From contig JAHWDD010000004.1 of the NCBI GenBank assembly GCA_023897205.1, forward strand, positions 3,286,001 to 3,350,000: 64,000 nucleotides of DNA, in the 5' to 3' direction. The translations under genes were made by a program, and so were the position numbers. The notes under the pieces were generated by a model. It searched no databases. It saw only the letters and a list, made by a program, of their open reading frames with translations, and had not been told where the DNA came from. The stretch's first letter is position 1, and every line of letters starts with the position of its first letter. This document shows positions 23,324-35,100 of this stretch, in pieces. The stretch comes from Exophiala sp. HKRS030. Taxonomy: Eukaryota; Ascomycota; Eurotiomycetes; Chaetothyriales; Herpotrichiellaceae.

Positions 23324-25475
23324 ACGAGTTCTCTTTATTTACGATTTTTTGCACGAACGTTTACGCTTTATGTCGACATGCATATTTCGGATTCACCGGC
23401 AGATCAGATCCTACCACCACCACCAGAATTGATGATTCACGTCGTAATGACCTGTACATAAATGGCTAGATGGTATGCGCATGCATTTGGAAAGAGATAT
23501 GTCGGGGGAACAATGCTGGTGCCAGTGGCGGCACGGTTCAAGAAGTCGCGTCTCGACGGCCTTTCCACTACTCTCATCGCTGATTGGGAAGGTCCTTTCA
23601 TGCCTGAGAGTGAAGGTTAAGAGTACCATGAGCTGTTCTTGGTCATCTTATACAAAATGAGATGGGAACGTGTTTGGCAGCCTCAGACCAGATCTTGCTT
23701 GACTATTCAAGAGATTGAGTCAGAGTCAACCATTCGACAGGCATCTGACAGAGACGATGCATACCGCCGCAGTCTCCGCCGCTTGGGCAATCATCTGCTA
23801 AAGATGATGATGTGTAAACACCAGAACGAGACGCAGCCTGAATGTTGAAACCTCCAGAGGTTTAGACAAAGGCACAAAATCACTCGACATGAATGTCGTG
23901 TTCTGCATGGAGGGAAGCGGAGGAAGGTACCATTGAATCTACCATGGTCTCATGTATATACGAGAAGGGTCTGGCTTATTTATACTACGATATGTATCTG
24001 GAGGTGCGATATCGTCCACGAATGAATGTGAATATACTGCTCATCGTATTTTGAGCTTTTGCATTGAAGGAACAGTCCAAGAGTGTTTGACCAAGTCATT
24101 TGACATGGAGGCAATCTTGCGTGGCACAGAGGTGCTGCTTATACACGAGAACCTTCCCAATTTCGAAGGCGAGCCTGATACTCCTTATCGGTAGACCCGT
24201 AACAGAGTATACATTGTATCAATAAAGTGATCCTCGGAATGAGAATCGGAAGAAGAGTCCGAACAGTTTTCTACCTACTTCCGGGCAAGTGACCGTCACA
24301 ACCCTCCGGTGCCCCTCCTCAAGGTTCCACCCCTTATCGAGTGGACGTGGACTTTCTTGCTTGGGTCTTTGGGTGTGGGAGGGGGTTGGAGGGGGGGGGC
24401 GAGCTTGTACGTTGAGGTACCGCTGAAGTGGTCCCTACTCTGTACTACTTTCATTAGTATTTGGACGGGTTAGGTGCCTAGTGAGATACCCAAGGTAGGT
24501 ACTTACGGAGTAGTCTTGGATTGGGGTCGTACCTAGGTACTTATTTTACTGTAAAGACGCGAGGCGGCACTCTTTTTATGTCCAGTCCAGATTTCCCACC
24601 GGCAAGTGAGATGATTCGGAAACAGATCTCGATCAGTCTGTAAACCAAAGTGATGAGTTTTCTGGGGACTTTTATCCCAGTGGTATACACTTTCACCAAA
24701 TACCTATTTACCCGGGTATGTACTCCAGTTGGTGTCCATTAGATGTTGTACTTGCGAGTGACTCTGTTGGGAGTGACTCTGTTTGTTATTGACCACTCGT
24801 GGAAATATACATCCACACGTACATACTTTGAGCAGCATACTCCATAACATGTATACATACATGCCATTACATTTTATGTATGCCACACGAGTAGGTACAG
24901 GACCAGTAATGGACGAGGTCAATTGTACCAGGAGGGGGGGAGGAGGGGAGGGGAGAAAGTGAGTGGTCCCAAAGCATACGGTTTATGGAGGATACTACTA
25001 TGGTAGGTAGGTAATTACAATAGGTATTTCAAGTACGGAGTCAATAGAGAACAAGGTACGATACTGTACAGTCCACTCCAACGCATTTCACAGGACCCAG
25101 GGAAGTATGTACTGTAAGAATTCCTCGCAAAAACGCATTGACCTGCTACACCCGCCGGGAAAAAAAAGTCTTCCTACCACCCCATGTGGGTAGATAAAGG
25201 TGAAGTGGAGTTGTGTACAGTAGGAAGATCGATAATGTACGTGAAATGGGAGGAGTAAGAAGTACCTACCTACAATAGGTACCCAAGGTACGTACAAGTC
25301 AACTCTCAAAACACAGTACCTTTGAGTGACCCCCATATTCACAGATACAACATTACCTTTACTTGTCAAAAAAACTTCAATGTATACAAAGTATCACGTT
25401 GGTGCACTCGTCAAGTACCCATGTTTTATACCCTGTCATATTTACCATGTAAAGTGTGCCCCCCTACCCGAGGTA
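23324..25475. other. gene-poor region upstream of the transposon
   Basis: 2.15 kb without a supported gene. It contains repeated short GTAGGTA/TACCTAGGTA words, one TACGGAGTA at 24,504, and two G-rich tracts at about 24,371-24,399 and 24,931-24,955. AT content rises toward the transposon end. Confidence 0.5.
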
Positions 25476-25518
25476 TTTGTGCTTTGCAAAATTCCGTAAA
25501 AACCTTATTTTTTTGCAA
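25476..25518 (+). repeat. left terminal inverted repeat
   Basis: 43 bp beginning TTTGTGCTTTGC, identical to the reverse complement of 28,806-28,848 with no mismatch. A TA dinucleotide lies immediately outside. Confidence 0.95.
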
Positions 25519-25677
25519 CATACAAAACATTCAACAATCATAAAAGCGGTGAGAACACAACGCCATATTTCTCAACAACCACCCTATAATTTCATAAATA
25601 TTATATGATAATCTTACTCCGGAGTAAATTCTCTATCCAAGTATCTAAATTTTACTATATAAAAAGGCGTGGTTGTG

Positions 25678-26643
25678 ATGCCGTCACAGCCAAAGTTTGA
25701 TCCTGCGGTAAAAGTGGCCGTGTCAATTGCACTTCGGGCAGGAGTGAAAGGCACAGCCATTGCAAAGGCTCAAGGGGTTTCCAATGCCTATATTTCCAAA
25801 GTTCGACGGGATCTACGCTATCAAGACATCGAAACAAATGATATAGCACCTGTTAAAGGTCGTCCAAAGTCAATTCATCATGCCGCAATGGAAGGACTTC
25901 GTGATTTTATGCTAGATTGGCCGACGGCGCGGCTGGATGAGTGCTGCGATTTTCTCCGCGATGAGTTTGGTATCAACGCTCATATATTAACAGTCTCCCG
26001 GGCACTTAACTCTATGAATGTCACGTATAAACGGGTAACCAGAGTTAACACCAGGCGAGACGATGAACTTGTCGCTTCCTATATAGCACAGATGGCCAAT
26101 TACACTAGTAACCAGCTAGTAACACTCGATGAAAGCGCTGCAAACAATAGAACTATGGATAGAAAGTTTGGCTGGTCGGCCCGTAACACTCCATGCTGAG
26201 TGCAACTACTAGGTGGCCGATCTACCAGTTGGAGCATTTTACCTGCGATGACAACAGACGGGTGGCTCACTTATAAGGTCTATTAAGGCTCTTTTAACGC
26301 CGAACGATTCGAAACATTTCTCTAAGGAGTGCTTAATAAGATGAACCCCTTCCCAGGAGATCATTCCGTTCTGATCATGGACAATGTAACTATCCACCGA
26401 TCCGATAGAGTCAAGCGAATGTGCGAGGAGCAGGGCGTCATTCTTAAGTACTTACCTCTATATACTCCAGAGCTCAATCCAATTGAGATGTCATTTCACG
26501 AGTTAAAATAGTGAATGCGAAAGAATAGAGAACTAGGCTATTATTATGAGAATAGCTTTGATACCTTCATTCATCTAGCAATGACTAGTGTCTGTGAGGC
26601 CAAGACAGCTCATAATTACTTCCGCAGATACGGCTATATTTGA
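25678..26643 (+). pseudogene. Tc1/mariner (DD34E) transposase, disrupted
   Basis: One frame from ATG 25,678 to TGA 26,641-26,643 spans 321 codons, a normal length for this family, but it holds in-frame stops at 26,197 (TGA), 26,284 (TAA), 26,323 (TAA), 26,509 (TAG) and 26,512 (TGA). The N-terminal part has a helix-turn-helix region (AIAKAQGVSNAYISKVRRDL) and the linker KGRPKSIH. The DDE_3-like catalytic core shows the first Asp in VTLDESAANNRT, the second in VLIMDNVTIH and the Glu in LNPIEMSF, with 34 residues between the second and third, hence DD34E. The C-terminal WMRKN-like segment follows the double stop. As it stands no functional transposase can be made. The stops are CGA, CAA, CAG or TGG codons changed by transitions. 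Confidence 0.92.
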
Positions 26644-26880
26644 TGAGGCATAGTAACTAGCAGAGAATAGATAAAAAAAGAAGGGGCTATAGGCATCTCA
26701 TCCTGCAATAATAAGCCTAGTCTATATACCTTGATCTGTCTATTCTTGAGGTTATGCAAATATAGCTATCACGTGATCACGCTAACTATAATTGGCTAAG
26801 CCATATGCCATAATAGGTATAGTGTGAGATAGCAACACGCAAAATAATTCTAACATCACACCGAGTTATGTAATAAGCCC

Positions 26881-27600
26881 TCATTGACTGCTATTCCCTG
26901 ACGATATAATACTCACTGGACGTCCATTTGTACTATCATTAAAACTGTCTTCACTTGTTATAGCTAAACGCGCAAATTCCTTGAGGTTATTGCGGATTTT
27001 AGTCACAAAACCAGCCGGAATAGTTATAGCCTTCCAATGTTCATCTGTACATGTTCGTAGATCAGAGAAGCCCCATCCATAATCCGCAACAGAGAGCTTA
27101 ATCTCTAGTAACTTGGACGCATAAATAGGATATTTAGTCGCTAGCCAATTAAAGTACTCCTGCATATTCTGATCGTCGTCACCCTCTCGTTGTGGAGGGC
27201 TTAATCGAGGCCCAGTGACGGCGGCGGCGGCGGCGGCTGTCAACAGCGGAGGTTGATAGACGTGTGCGGGAGGTTATGCTAGGTAACTCGTCGACGGGAT
27301 TCCTCCAATATTAAGCACGAACGGATGCATATAGTTTAGCGGGTAAATAGGCGGAGGTTGATGCATAGCATCGTAGCGTTTCTCGTTCCTATTCCGTTCT
27401 GAGAGAAGGGCCACCATGATCGCGTCCGGCACCTGGTTAGCCGTCACATTAGGAGCCTTCTTTGTAATCATATCGCTCCAACGCTAAACTAATGGCGTGG
27501 ATAGAGGAAAATGCTGTCCTCCATGATTAACGCATAGACGAGAGTAATTCTTGTAATTCTTTAACTTGCAATAATGTCTCTAAGATATCAAGGAAGCTTA
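26881..27600 (-). pseudogene. decayed element gene, downstream reading frame (C-terminal, SAM-like)
   Basis: On the strand opposite to the transposase one frame (stop 26,881-26,883) remains readable up to about 27,600 with stops near 27,475 and 27,290 that fit CAA/CAG-to-TAA/TAG changes. It encodes a Cys-containing start (RHYCKLKNYKNYSRLC), VNHGGQHFPLSTPLV, RWSDMITKKAPNV, a Pro/Tyr-rich linker, an Ala tract from a GCC repeat, and an end region NMQEYFNWLATKYP...DEHWKAITIPAGF that looks like a SAM-like helical domain. Similar Cys-start plus SAM-like proteins are, as I recall, common as uncharacterised ORFs in fungal repeats. It may be the second exon of the gene that starts at 28,690. Function is unknown; a DNA-binding accessory role is a guess. 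Confidence 0.6.
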
Positions 27601-28690
27601 CTCCGGCGGCGGCCTCTTTTTGTGCCTAGAGTTGTTTTTCTTCTCGCTGTTGTTGTGTTGCGGAGATTACCTTACCCTTTAACCTTTTATTCCTAGTCTT
27701 TTCCTTACGATAGCGACGTGTTTAGGTTAAGTTAAGATGACGGCTTGAGGAGATATTATCATGAGATAATGACGATATCGAAACGTCCTCACTAAATGAG
27801 CCATATTAACTAGTTAGTTAACATCATTTTGGCTTCTTAATAATTAAGTATACTAGTGCCAAATGCGCACTAAGTTTAGTCCTACTCTTATGGCCATCTT
27901 TTTGAGCATAATAAAGCTCCCACCACTTTTAATAGGCCTTCTTAAAGTGTTCCTAAGTCTTCATAGTTAAGGAATAAAGCTTTTTATTACCTTGTTTAAT
28001 TGTGAACTCGCCCCCGAAGATAGGGGGGCGTAATTCATGAGTCTTTTGATTGTAGTCATTATATTAATACTTAAGTTGACCTTTATACTTAAGGAGTGTG
28101 TTAACAATATTAAAACCCCGACATAATACTTCCGTACTAAGGATCTTAACCTTCTTAATAAAGATTTCTATGGCGATATCATAAAAAAGTTTATCAATCT
28201 TAAATACTGATTCAATAGAGTTTGTATTAGTTAGGCTTAAGTCATTCTCCGCGGTATGCGGCGAAGTATTTGATTAATAACTAGGTTACGCTAACAGAGG
28301 GGCTTACATTAATATCTCCCCTTTCTCTTTATTGTCTTCTCTAGCATTGCTAAATATAGACGAGACTTTATCATCCTTATTAAGAAGATTTAACGCTTCC
28401 TATGCTTATGACATAATGTCCTCCTCAATACTTAGTCTCGGCGGTAACTCTGGCGACTCTGATAACTCTGGCAGGTCAGGACTAGCCGTTCGAGAGGGAC
28501 GAGGGCTTAGAGACACAGCGCGACGCTTTGAACTTGCCCTATTAGCCCTCGTTGCAAGGCTATCGCCGTCGCTTTTGCGCTTCATGCGAGCGTTGCGAGT
28601 AACAAGGGTCTCGCGGAGTGATTGAGAGGCCAATGACTCCTGGAGTCGACGGGATGGAGTTATTGTGCGCCTTGTACGATTCGACATCAT
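27527..28690 (-). pseudogene. decayed element gene, upstream reading frame
   Basis: From ATG 28,690 a single minus-strand frame of 388 codons runs to TAA at 27,527-27,529 but is interrupted by more than ten TAA/TAG/TGA codons. The first 95 residues are intact: a basic Arg/Ser-rich head (MMSNRTRRTITPSRRLQESL) and a Pro/Ser/Glu tail, ending in EEDIMS. Further on, readable islands include KKVKILSTEVLCRGF, KWWELYYAQKDGHKS and a helical end KELQELLSSMR. Persistence of family-like islands in one frame between stops argues for a once-coding gene. Its last 70 nt overlap the other minus-strand frame in a different phase. I do not recognise a named family. Confidence 0.6.
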
Positions 28691-28805
28691 GTTTGTATGT
28701 AGTTACGATATATTGCAGTAAATTACAGTGCTATCTAGGGCTATTGCGGCTGCAGGATGAGTTTGTTGATACAGGCCATATGGCGGTGTGCAGATTTCAT
28801 ACAAC

Positions 28806-28848
28806 TTGCAAAAAAATAAGGTTTTTACGGAATTTTGCAAAGCACAAA
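28806..28848 (-). repeat. right terminal inverted repeat
   Basis: 43 bp, exact reverse complement of the left end, followed by TA at 28,849-28,850. Confidence 0.95.
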
Positions 28849-29409
28849 TACAACAACTCGGACCGAAAAGCGAAAGTAAATATAGAAATACTGTCACTCT
28901 GTCAGTATTTTTCAAGGGTGCGTACTGTAGTACCGTATCATCCGACAACAACCTTGAAGAGTCAATGATTCTTATTGTTTGAAAGGTTCTTGTATGTGAT
29001 GATACGTAGACGGATATACCAGTCGTGTCCCTTCCGTCCTCGTCGTCCTCGGGTACCACTCTCTTTACACACATGTACAGTACCTCAGTCGACAAAGGTT
29101 AACGGTGCCGTCCAAAGTTGGGTGTTTGTCGGGTGGAATAACCATTTACAGTACCTGTCAAAGTGTCATTCATAAACTCCAGAAGCTTCGGAAGAAACAA
29201 CCTTTTGGCAGTCCAAAGTGGTGACTTGGTACGATTCTACATACTACCCAAAATGAGGAACCCTGGCATTTGTTACCTCTCCGCAGGTATCAAAAATAAC
29301 TACATGCGTACAAACACACTGTCACAGAAACAATCAGGCCAAAGACCGATGCTAAAACATGATATCAAAAGTATGACCATTTCAAAACCATACGATACCA
29401 TATTGATAG
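28849..29409. other. intergenic between transposon and MFS gene
   Basis: 560 bp without a supported gene; it receives the 3' end of the minus-strand MFS transcript. Confidence 0.5.
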
Positions 29410-31153
29410 TCATTGTCTAATCTTGGGTCTTTGCTCTTGCATCATCGGTTCTTCAACACTTACTGCACCACCACCACCACCACCACCACCACCAACAACA
29501 ACAACATCGCCTGCCAATATTCGTACTTCATTCTGCATGTTCTTGATCAAAATTGACCTCTCCCTGATTCGACCACCGTATCTATAAAACACAAACGGTA
29601 TAGGTGCAATCACCACCAATAGTAACCCCAACAATGTCCCAGCCCAATTTGGGCCGAGGTTGGCGTACATCGGTTTGCCGACGAGTGGCATCACCGCGCC
29701 CATGACACTCCGTGCGACGGCGTTGGTGGCCAGGGCACTGGCAGCGTATATCCCGTAGCACTGGGCCATGTAGTTCGATGAGTAGATGTTGGACCAGGTA
29801 TTGCCTATGCCAAAAGGTATCCCCGCCAGGATCGGCCAGACCCAGTGGATCGAAGAAGGAGCACAGGTCCACGCGAACCAGATCTGGCCCACGGGGGTGA
29901 GAATGGCGGCGATGCAGAGCACAGAGACCATGGCCTCGGGCGCGACATGTCCGGTCGACGGGTCGGATTTATGGCTGTTGATCATTCTTCGCAGGAGTGG
30001 TTCGGAGATGATTGCCAACAAAGTCCCGACCGAGACGCCCGTGAAGGCGGCGCCAGATGGGCCTGGCTTCCAACCGCGGATGTCGGAGAAGATGATGGGG
30101 TATGCGACGAAACTGAGGTACAGTATGCCGTAGACGGTCGCGGTGTAGAGATTCCAAAAAATCCTGTGATCGGCGTCAGCTATGAAGTTATTTTGAAAGA
30201 GGGGAGGTGTGAAGTGCGGAATGGGTGGACGAACAGAATGGCTTCCGTCATAGAGAGTCTTAGCGGCCGGTTGAGGTTGGTTTTCAAGATCTGCCACGGG
30301 GTGGACGTGGTGTCATCGTAACGACTGTGCCAACGGGTGTCGCTGGTGACGCCTCTTTTCTTCGCCGCTTTGGTACGAAGGAGACGGGGCTGATACGACT
30401 CCTTGACAAGCAGCATCAGTAAGAGTCCGACGCCGCCAAAGATCATGATGATCCATTCTGTCCAGCGCCAGCCGAGGTATTGGAAGACGAAGCCACCGAT
30501 GATTGGACCCGTTGCTGGACCATTGAGAGGGCCGAGAGACCAGCAACTGTAGGCGGCTGCCCTGTATTGCGGATGGACAATGTCGTTGACAGCTCCTGGC
30601 GAGTTTGACAGCATGGCAGATCCAAAGAGTGCCCTTGGGGGAATTTTAGTGTCCCGACAGAGGAGTATCTCAAGCGAGAATGGACAGGCCGGGGGGCAAC
30701 GTACGCAAAGAACCGAACGGTCAATATGTCCTTCAACGAATTTGCCAATGCACATGGTAGTGTCAAAAGAGTGAAGCACAACATGCTGCAGAGGAAAATC
30801 GGCCGCCGTCCGTATACCTCGCTCATCGGGGCTAGGACTAGACACCCAGCGGCAAGCCCCAAAAGATAAACAGTGACACCGAGAGTGATTCGTTCATCTT
30901 GTTGGACGTGGAAAGTCTGCTTCATGCCTGGCATGCCACTGAGAAAGGAGGTTGACGCATAGATGCTGGATATGTCAGCGAGGTAAAGCTGGTGGAACGG
31001 TGGAACGTACACAACCCATGTGTTGTAGGAGACAATCGCAATCACCAACGACTTGTAGGCCAGTGTCCAGTTCATCGGGTTAGCAACGTCATCTTTCCCA
31101 TCCCACGACACCAGATACTCGTCGTCCTCGTCAGCTTCTGGCACAGGGGCCAT
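29410..31153 (-). CDS. MFS transporter, DHA (drug:H+ antiporter) type
   Basis: Four exons (31,153-31,011, 30,965-30,705, 30,633-30,235, 30,163-29,410) give 518 residues with introns of 45, 71 and 71 nt and consistent phases. The start YLVSWDGKDDVANPMNW is the usual cytosolic head of fungal DHA1 carriers. Later come LAPMSEVYGRRPIF (motif A region), RFFAALFGSAMLSNSPGA, and in TM5 the antiporter motif around GPATGPIIGGFVFQYLGWRW. The second half has the FWNLYTATVYGILYL span and YSSNYMAQCYG. This family exports drugs, polyamines or metabolites across the plasma membrane by proton antiport; the substrate is unknown. The C-terminal tail contains a run of nine Gly encoded by GGT repeats. An alternative donor near the TM1 intron was rejected because it breaks frame. 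Confidence 0.88.
29466..29503. repeat. trinucleotide microsatellite inside the MFS tail
   Basis: ACC repeats followed by AAC repeats on the plus strand; on the coding strand they read as GTT then GGT codons, giving four Val and nine Gly. Length variation would change the tail without breaking frame. Confidence 0.8.
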
Positions 31154-32169
31154 GGTGGGCGAAAGGTGCGAGTCAGGAAACCTAGGATCTCTCCCTGTAT
31201 TGTGGTGAAGAGGCGAAGTGGCAGCTCATGATCTTGGATGCCGCTCTTGAACGATCCAGACCCTTTATGCTTTCCGTGTTGGTATATGTTATACCGCCAT
31301 TGCATTACCATCATCTACCAAAACGAAGAGTATGGTAATCATAATGGCTGCTGGTGGGATATCCGGCGGATCGAGGAACATGGAAATATTCCGTCCTCAA
31401 CCCATCACGGTAGATAAGGATCATCCGAGCCTTGTACAGGTGAGTGACAGTTTGGTATCCTAGGGCAGTCCCTGCTATTGGTTTTATCCAATGTCGACTG
31501 GTGAAGCATCCCTGAGTAGAAGCATTATTTGTCGGCATTTGTTGTAGGAAGCTTGAGGACAACTACGTGACCAGATCACGTGCAGCTTTGATACCTTAAG
31601 TCTAGTCTAGATTAGTCATCAGCCAGATGTCACTGACATTTCTTCCTACAACAGCATCAGATCATCCTTTTCACTTCAACACAATCTTCATCCTGGGTTC
31701 GCCAAACTTCATCGCCTACACCGCCAAGACGACCTAGGTCTGGTTGGTTGTCCTGGCCAGCCCCCAGGCTGTGCTGCTGGTCTTGTTGGGTATCCAAAAA
31801 TGTGATCGCTAAAATGCATCTTCTCATTCGTTCGCTGAGCCCTGCAATTTTCTAGGTAAGGCAACCTGACCAGCGTAGCGAGCGTCTTTGTCTACGCCCA
31901 ACTTCAGCTTTTTGACATGCGCCTCCCAATCTCTGCCTTTTGGGCACTCTTGACATCGCCCACAGACTCGGCTGCCATCAGAGAACCGGGGGGCATGTGC
32001 TTGGCTGCGTGCTATTACTTATCCAGAGTTGCGAGTAAAACTACACCTTTGATTCTTCCTCCTCAATCTCTCAGTATCAGCCTGATGTTTCACCATTCGT
32101 CTAAAATTTGGTGGTGGAACAGGGCCTCTTACACACCTGATGGCCTCTAAAGCCGATTGAACTTCCAAT
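31154..32169. promoter_or_regulatory. divergent intergenic region
   Basis: About 1 kb between the MFS start and the start of the large unknown gene. Both promoters lie here. Short open frames (for example 31,917-32,150) have no family likeness. Confidence 0.45.
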
Positions 32170-35100
32170 ATGAATCAATTCATCGGCAAATTCACCAGTG
32201 CTCTTGTGTCCGGCAGCAGCGAAAACAACATATCGCTTGCAAACTTAAACTTTGAGTTCTCTTTGGTCAAGCTTGAGGCTCCGGCGGAGTTTCAACCCGT
32301 TGGCTATTCCTTGTCTATCGGTCGACGACAAACCGCAGAGCTCGGTGCTCAGCATCAATTGGCCCGTGTTCTCGGGGCATTGTTCTGCCAGATTGTCCCA
32401 CACACTCCCAAGCTGGTCCAAGCCTTTGGGAAAAGAGTCTCCGAAATTATCACCACACCCGGTGCAAACCCAAAGGGTACGTCTGCCGATGGGCCTTTCA
32501 AGGAGTCCGTCGGGGCCGATGCGACATCCATCTGGGCATCTGCCACTTCGGGCCCATCAGCACTGGCAGTTTTGCTTCTTGCGTGTATGCTAGCACGTAA
32601 ATTTGTGGACGCAAAGCATAGTGTGGCAATCTGGGTCGAACTCGTCGGGATTCGACAGCGTGAGGTGCTCTCCGAGGCAAAATCGAGTGGCTTTTCGGTC
32701 AACGAGACCGTCCTCGCGGCACAACAGCGTATCTTACGGGAAGATCTCGCTGCCTTTGATGCCAGTATCCGTGCATGGCTCATAACGTCTGATCAGGTGA
32801 TGATCAAAAAGGTCAAACAACTTCGACTTATACTCGACAATCTGACCACTCTCCCAGTCAGCGCGGGTAAGGATACATACAGCAAGATACTATCTGCTTG
32901 GACCGCCGCAATGAATGGCTTTGAGGCTCTTCTCGACGGTAAACCCCAGAATGTGACCGACAGTTCTATGCTGCTAGCTTTGCCGGCTTGGCAGCTTTAT
33001 CCTAACCTCCTAGTTCTGGCAGACTCGGAGCCAAAGAAGGTCCACTTCAAAGATGATCTGTTCCTGCCATCTGTTGAAATCACAGTTGGCCTGCAATGGA
33101 ATCAGGACGATCTGGACACGCCTGGCTTTCGCTGGTCCTTGGCTTTATCACATTTGAAGTACTATGGAGAGGCCGTTTCCGTTCTCGTCGATCAAGACAA
33201 TTTCCGCATCACCATTGAAGAACTAGGGCTGATCGCTTTCGGATCGTTGTTGGCAAGTTGGAACGTGCCCCGGGATCTGACCGAAGATGTTGCTTCCTGG
33301 GTCTGCGACATCGGTCCCGCTTTTCGCGACCATAGCAGACAAGAAAAATCAACATATCTGTATTTCGAATGGTTTGGCGTTCTTTTCAAGGCTGCTCATA
33401 TGCTGATGAATAGTCCACCACAACGGCGTCAGGAGTGTGAGAAGCTCATTTCCTACGGTCGACGAAGAGGGAGAAACTTTCTTGGAGGTTCGGCAGGGTC
33501 AGCAGAACAAGAATCCTTGTTCGGGCTCACGAGCCCACACCTTATCCGCGCTTTGCAGTTCCCACCTGGTCAGGAGCGTCAATTGCAGTACCTTCGTTCT
33601 GTGGTTCAACGTAACGAAGAGAAGGACAATCTACTCCTCGTCTATCACCATGTTTGCACGTTGTGCTCGGTGACGGTATTGGCCACAGCCTATGCCCATG
33701 AGCGATGGTCGACCAAGAGAAGCGAAGACGGGACAAGAAGAAAAGAAAGCGTACATGCACGTTGGATAGTATTGCGTACTCCTGAAGAACTGTCCGACGA
33801 CGCCCGTCAGAAGCTAATTCATCATCTGAACATACCAGTAACTGAGTCCGAGCAGACATTTTTTCTTGAGGACAGACGCCGAGAAAACGTATCTGTGGGG
33901 TCACATCAAGTCGAGGAATATCTCGAGTGGAAAGACCCGCCGACATATTTCGGGACACAAAATCAGAAGGAATCTTGTGCCTCTGCAGAGTCGGGAGGTT
34001 ACTCCTGTCGATGTTTTGAAAGGGTATCAAAATGCACCAATTCCCGTCGAGGCCCTGACACCAGATCACCAGCAGTCACCTTTCGGCTGTTGTGCACAAC
34101 ATTCCTTCCTGGAGGCTGTGGGGAAGCATCTGCTAGCTGTGGGTTGTTCGCTCGGCGAGAGTGCTCGTCGAGTTGTGACGCCGATGACCAGTACATGAAA
34201 CTACTGTTCAGAGCATTCTTTGGAAGACTGAGTCCCGAATCGGCTGTCAAGGAATTGAAGAAGGTGGAGTTGAACAAGGAAAGCGTTTGCGAATACTTAC
34301 AGGAAATTTCCTTGCGAGAAACGGGCGAAACTTCACCCTTGTTAGCACTGCAGCTTCGGCCTGGTAAGCCACTGTAGCACCCAGAAAGGTTTTTGAATTG
34401 ACCGCTAACACTAATAGCACAGACTGGATTGACGATGTGTGGGAGGATCTACCCTATATGGACTCATTGCACAACGTTGACATTGCGCTTTCAATCCGAT
34501 GCCAGACATCACTTACCGCAATGTGGCTCATAGCTCAAGTCTGCAAACAATTCCCTTCGGCGAGTTTCCCCATCAAGGTCGCTGAACGACCATTTGACCT
34601 GTACGACGATATCATCAGGGCTCACGGCATGCGCGGGCCGTCGTCCCGGTTGCTGAAGACCCTGACCAGACCTGAAGCCCTGGCGGGGATTTGCATGTTG
34701 GAACTTGGGGGTGCTTCCGTGTCGACGTCGTACTTGCACCGAGCGTTTGCTGTGTCGGCGGGCAACTCGATATTTGTCGCCGAGTGCTTGCTTTCGGACC
34801 CGAGTGAAAGAGTACCCGACCATGCCATCCGACGGATTGTCGGGAACCTGGGCAAGCCCGGGATCTCGATTCTCGTCAGCCCGCGAAACCTCAAGGTGAA
34901 AGAAAGAACCGATGACTTTCGGGCCGTTGAACATGCCCAGTACGACACGGTGAGAAGTGATAGTTTTCCCGGCGTGTCTCTCCACCTATCCCTGACGGAA
35001 TGGTGCATGGCAGTGGCCACTCTGGATCATGTCTACGGCCACATCGACCGAGACATTTTCCTGATCGAGGCTGCCATTTCTGTCCACGACAAGGGGCGGT

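Larger units (their letters stand above)
25476..28848. mobile_element. Tc1/mariner DNA transposon, complete ends, decayed genes
   Basis: The element is 3,373 bp. Its two ends are perfect 43-bp inverted copies of each other (25,476-25,518 and 28,806-28,848) and it is flanked on both sides by TA (25,474-25,475 and 28,849-28,850), as expected for Tc1/mariner target-site duplication. Inside are a DD34E transposase on the plus strand and decayed reading frames on the minus strand. At 3.4 kb it is much longer than a usual 1.3-2 kb Tc1-like element because of this second gene region. In-frame stops can all be explained by C-to-T or G-to-A changes, consistent with repeat-induced point mutation. It is AT-richer than its surroundings. 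The ends and target site are seen directly; RIP is inference. Confidence 0.93.
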
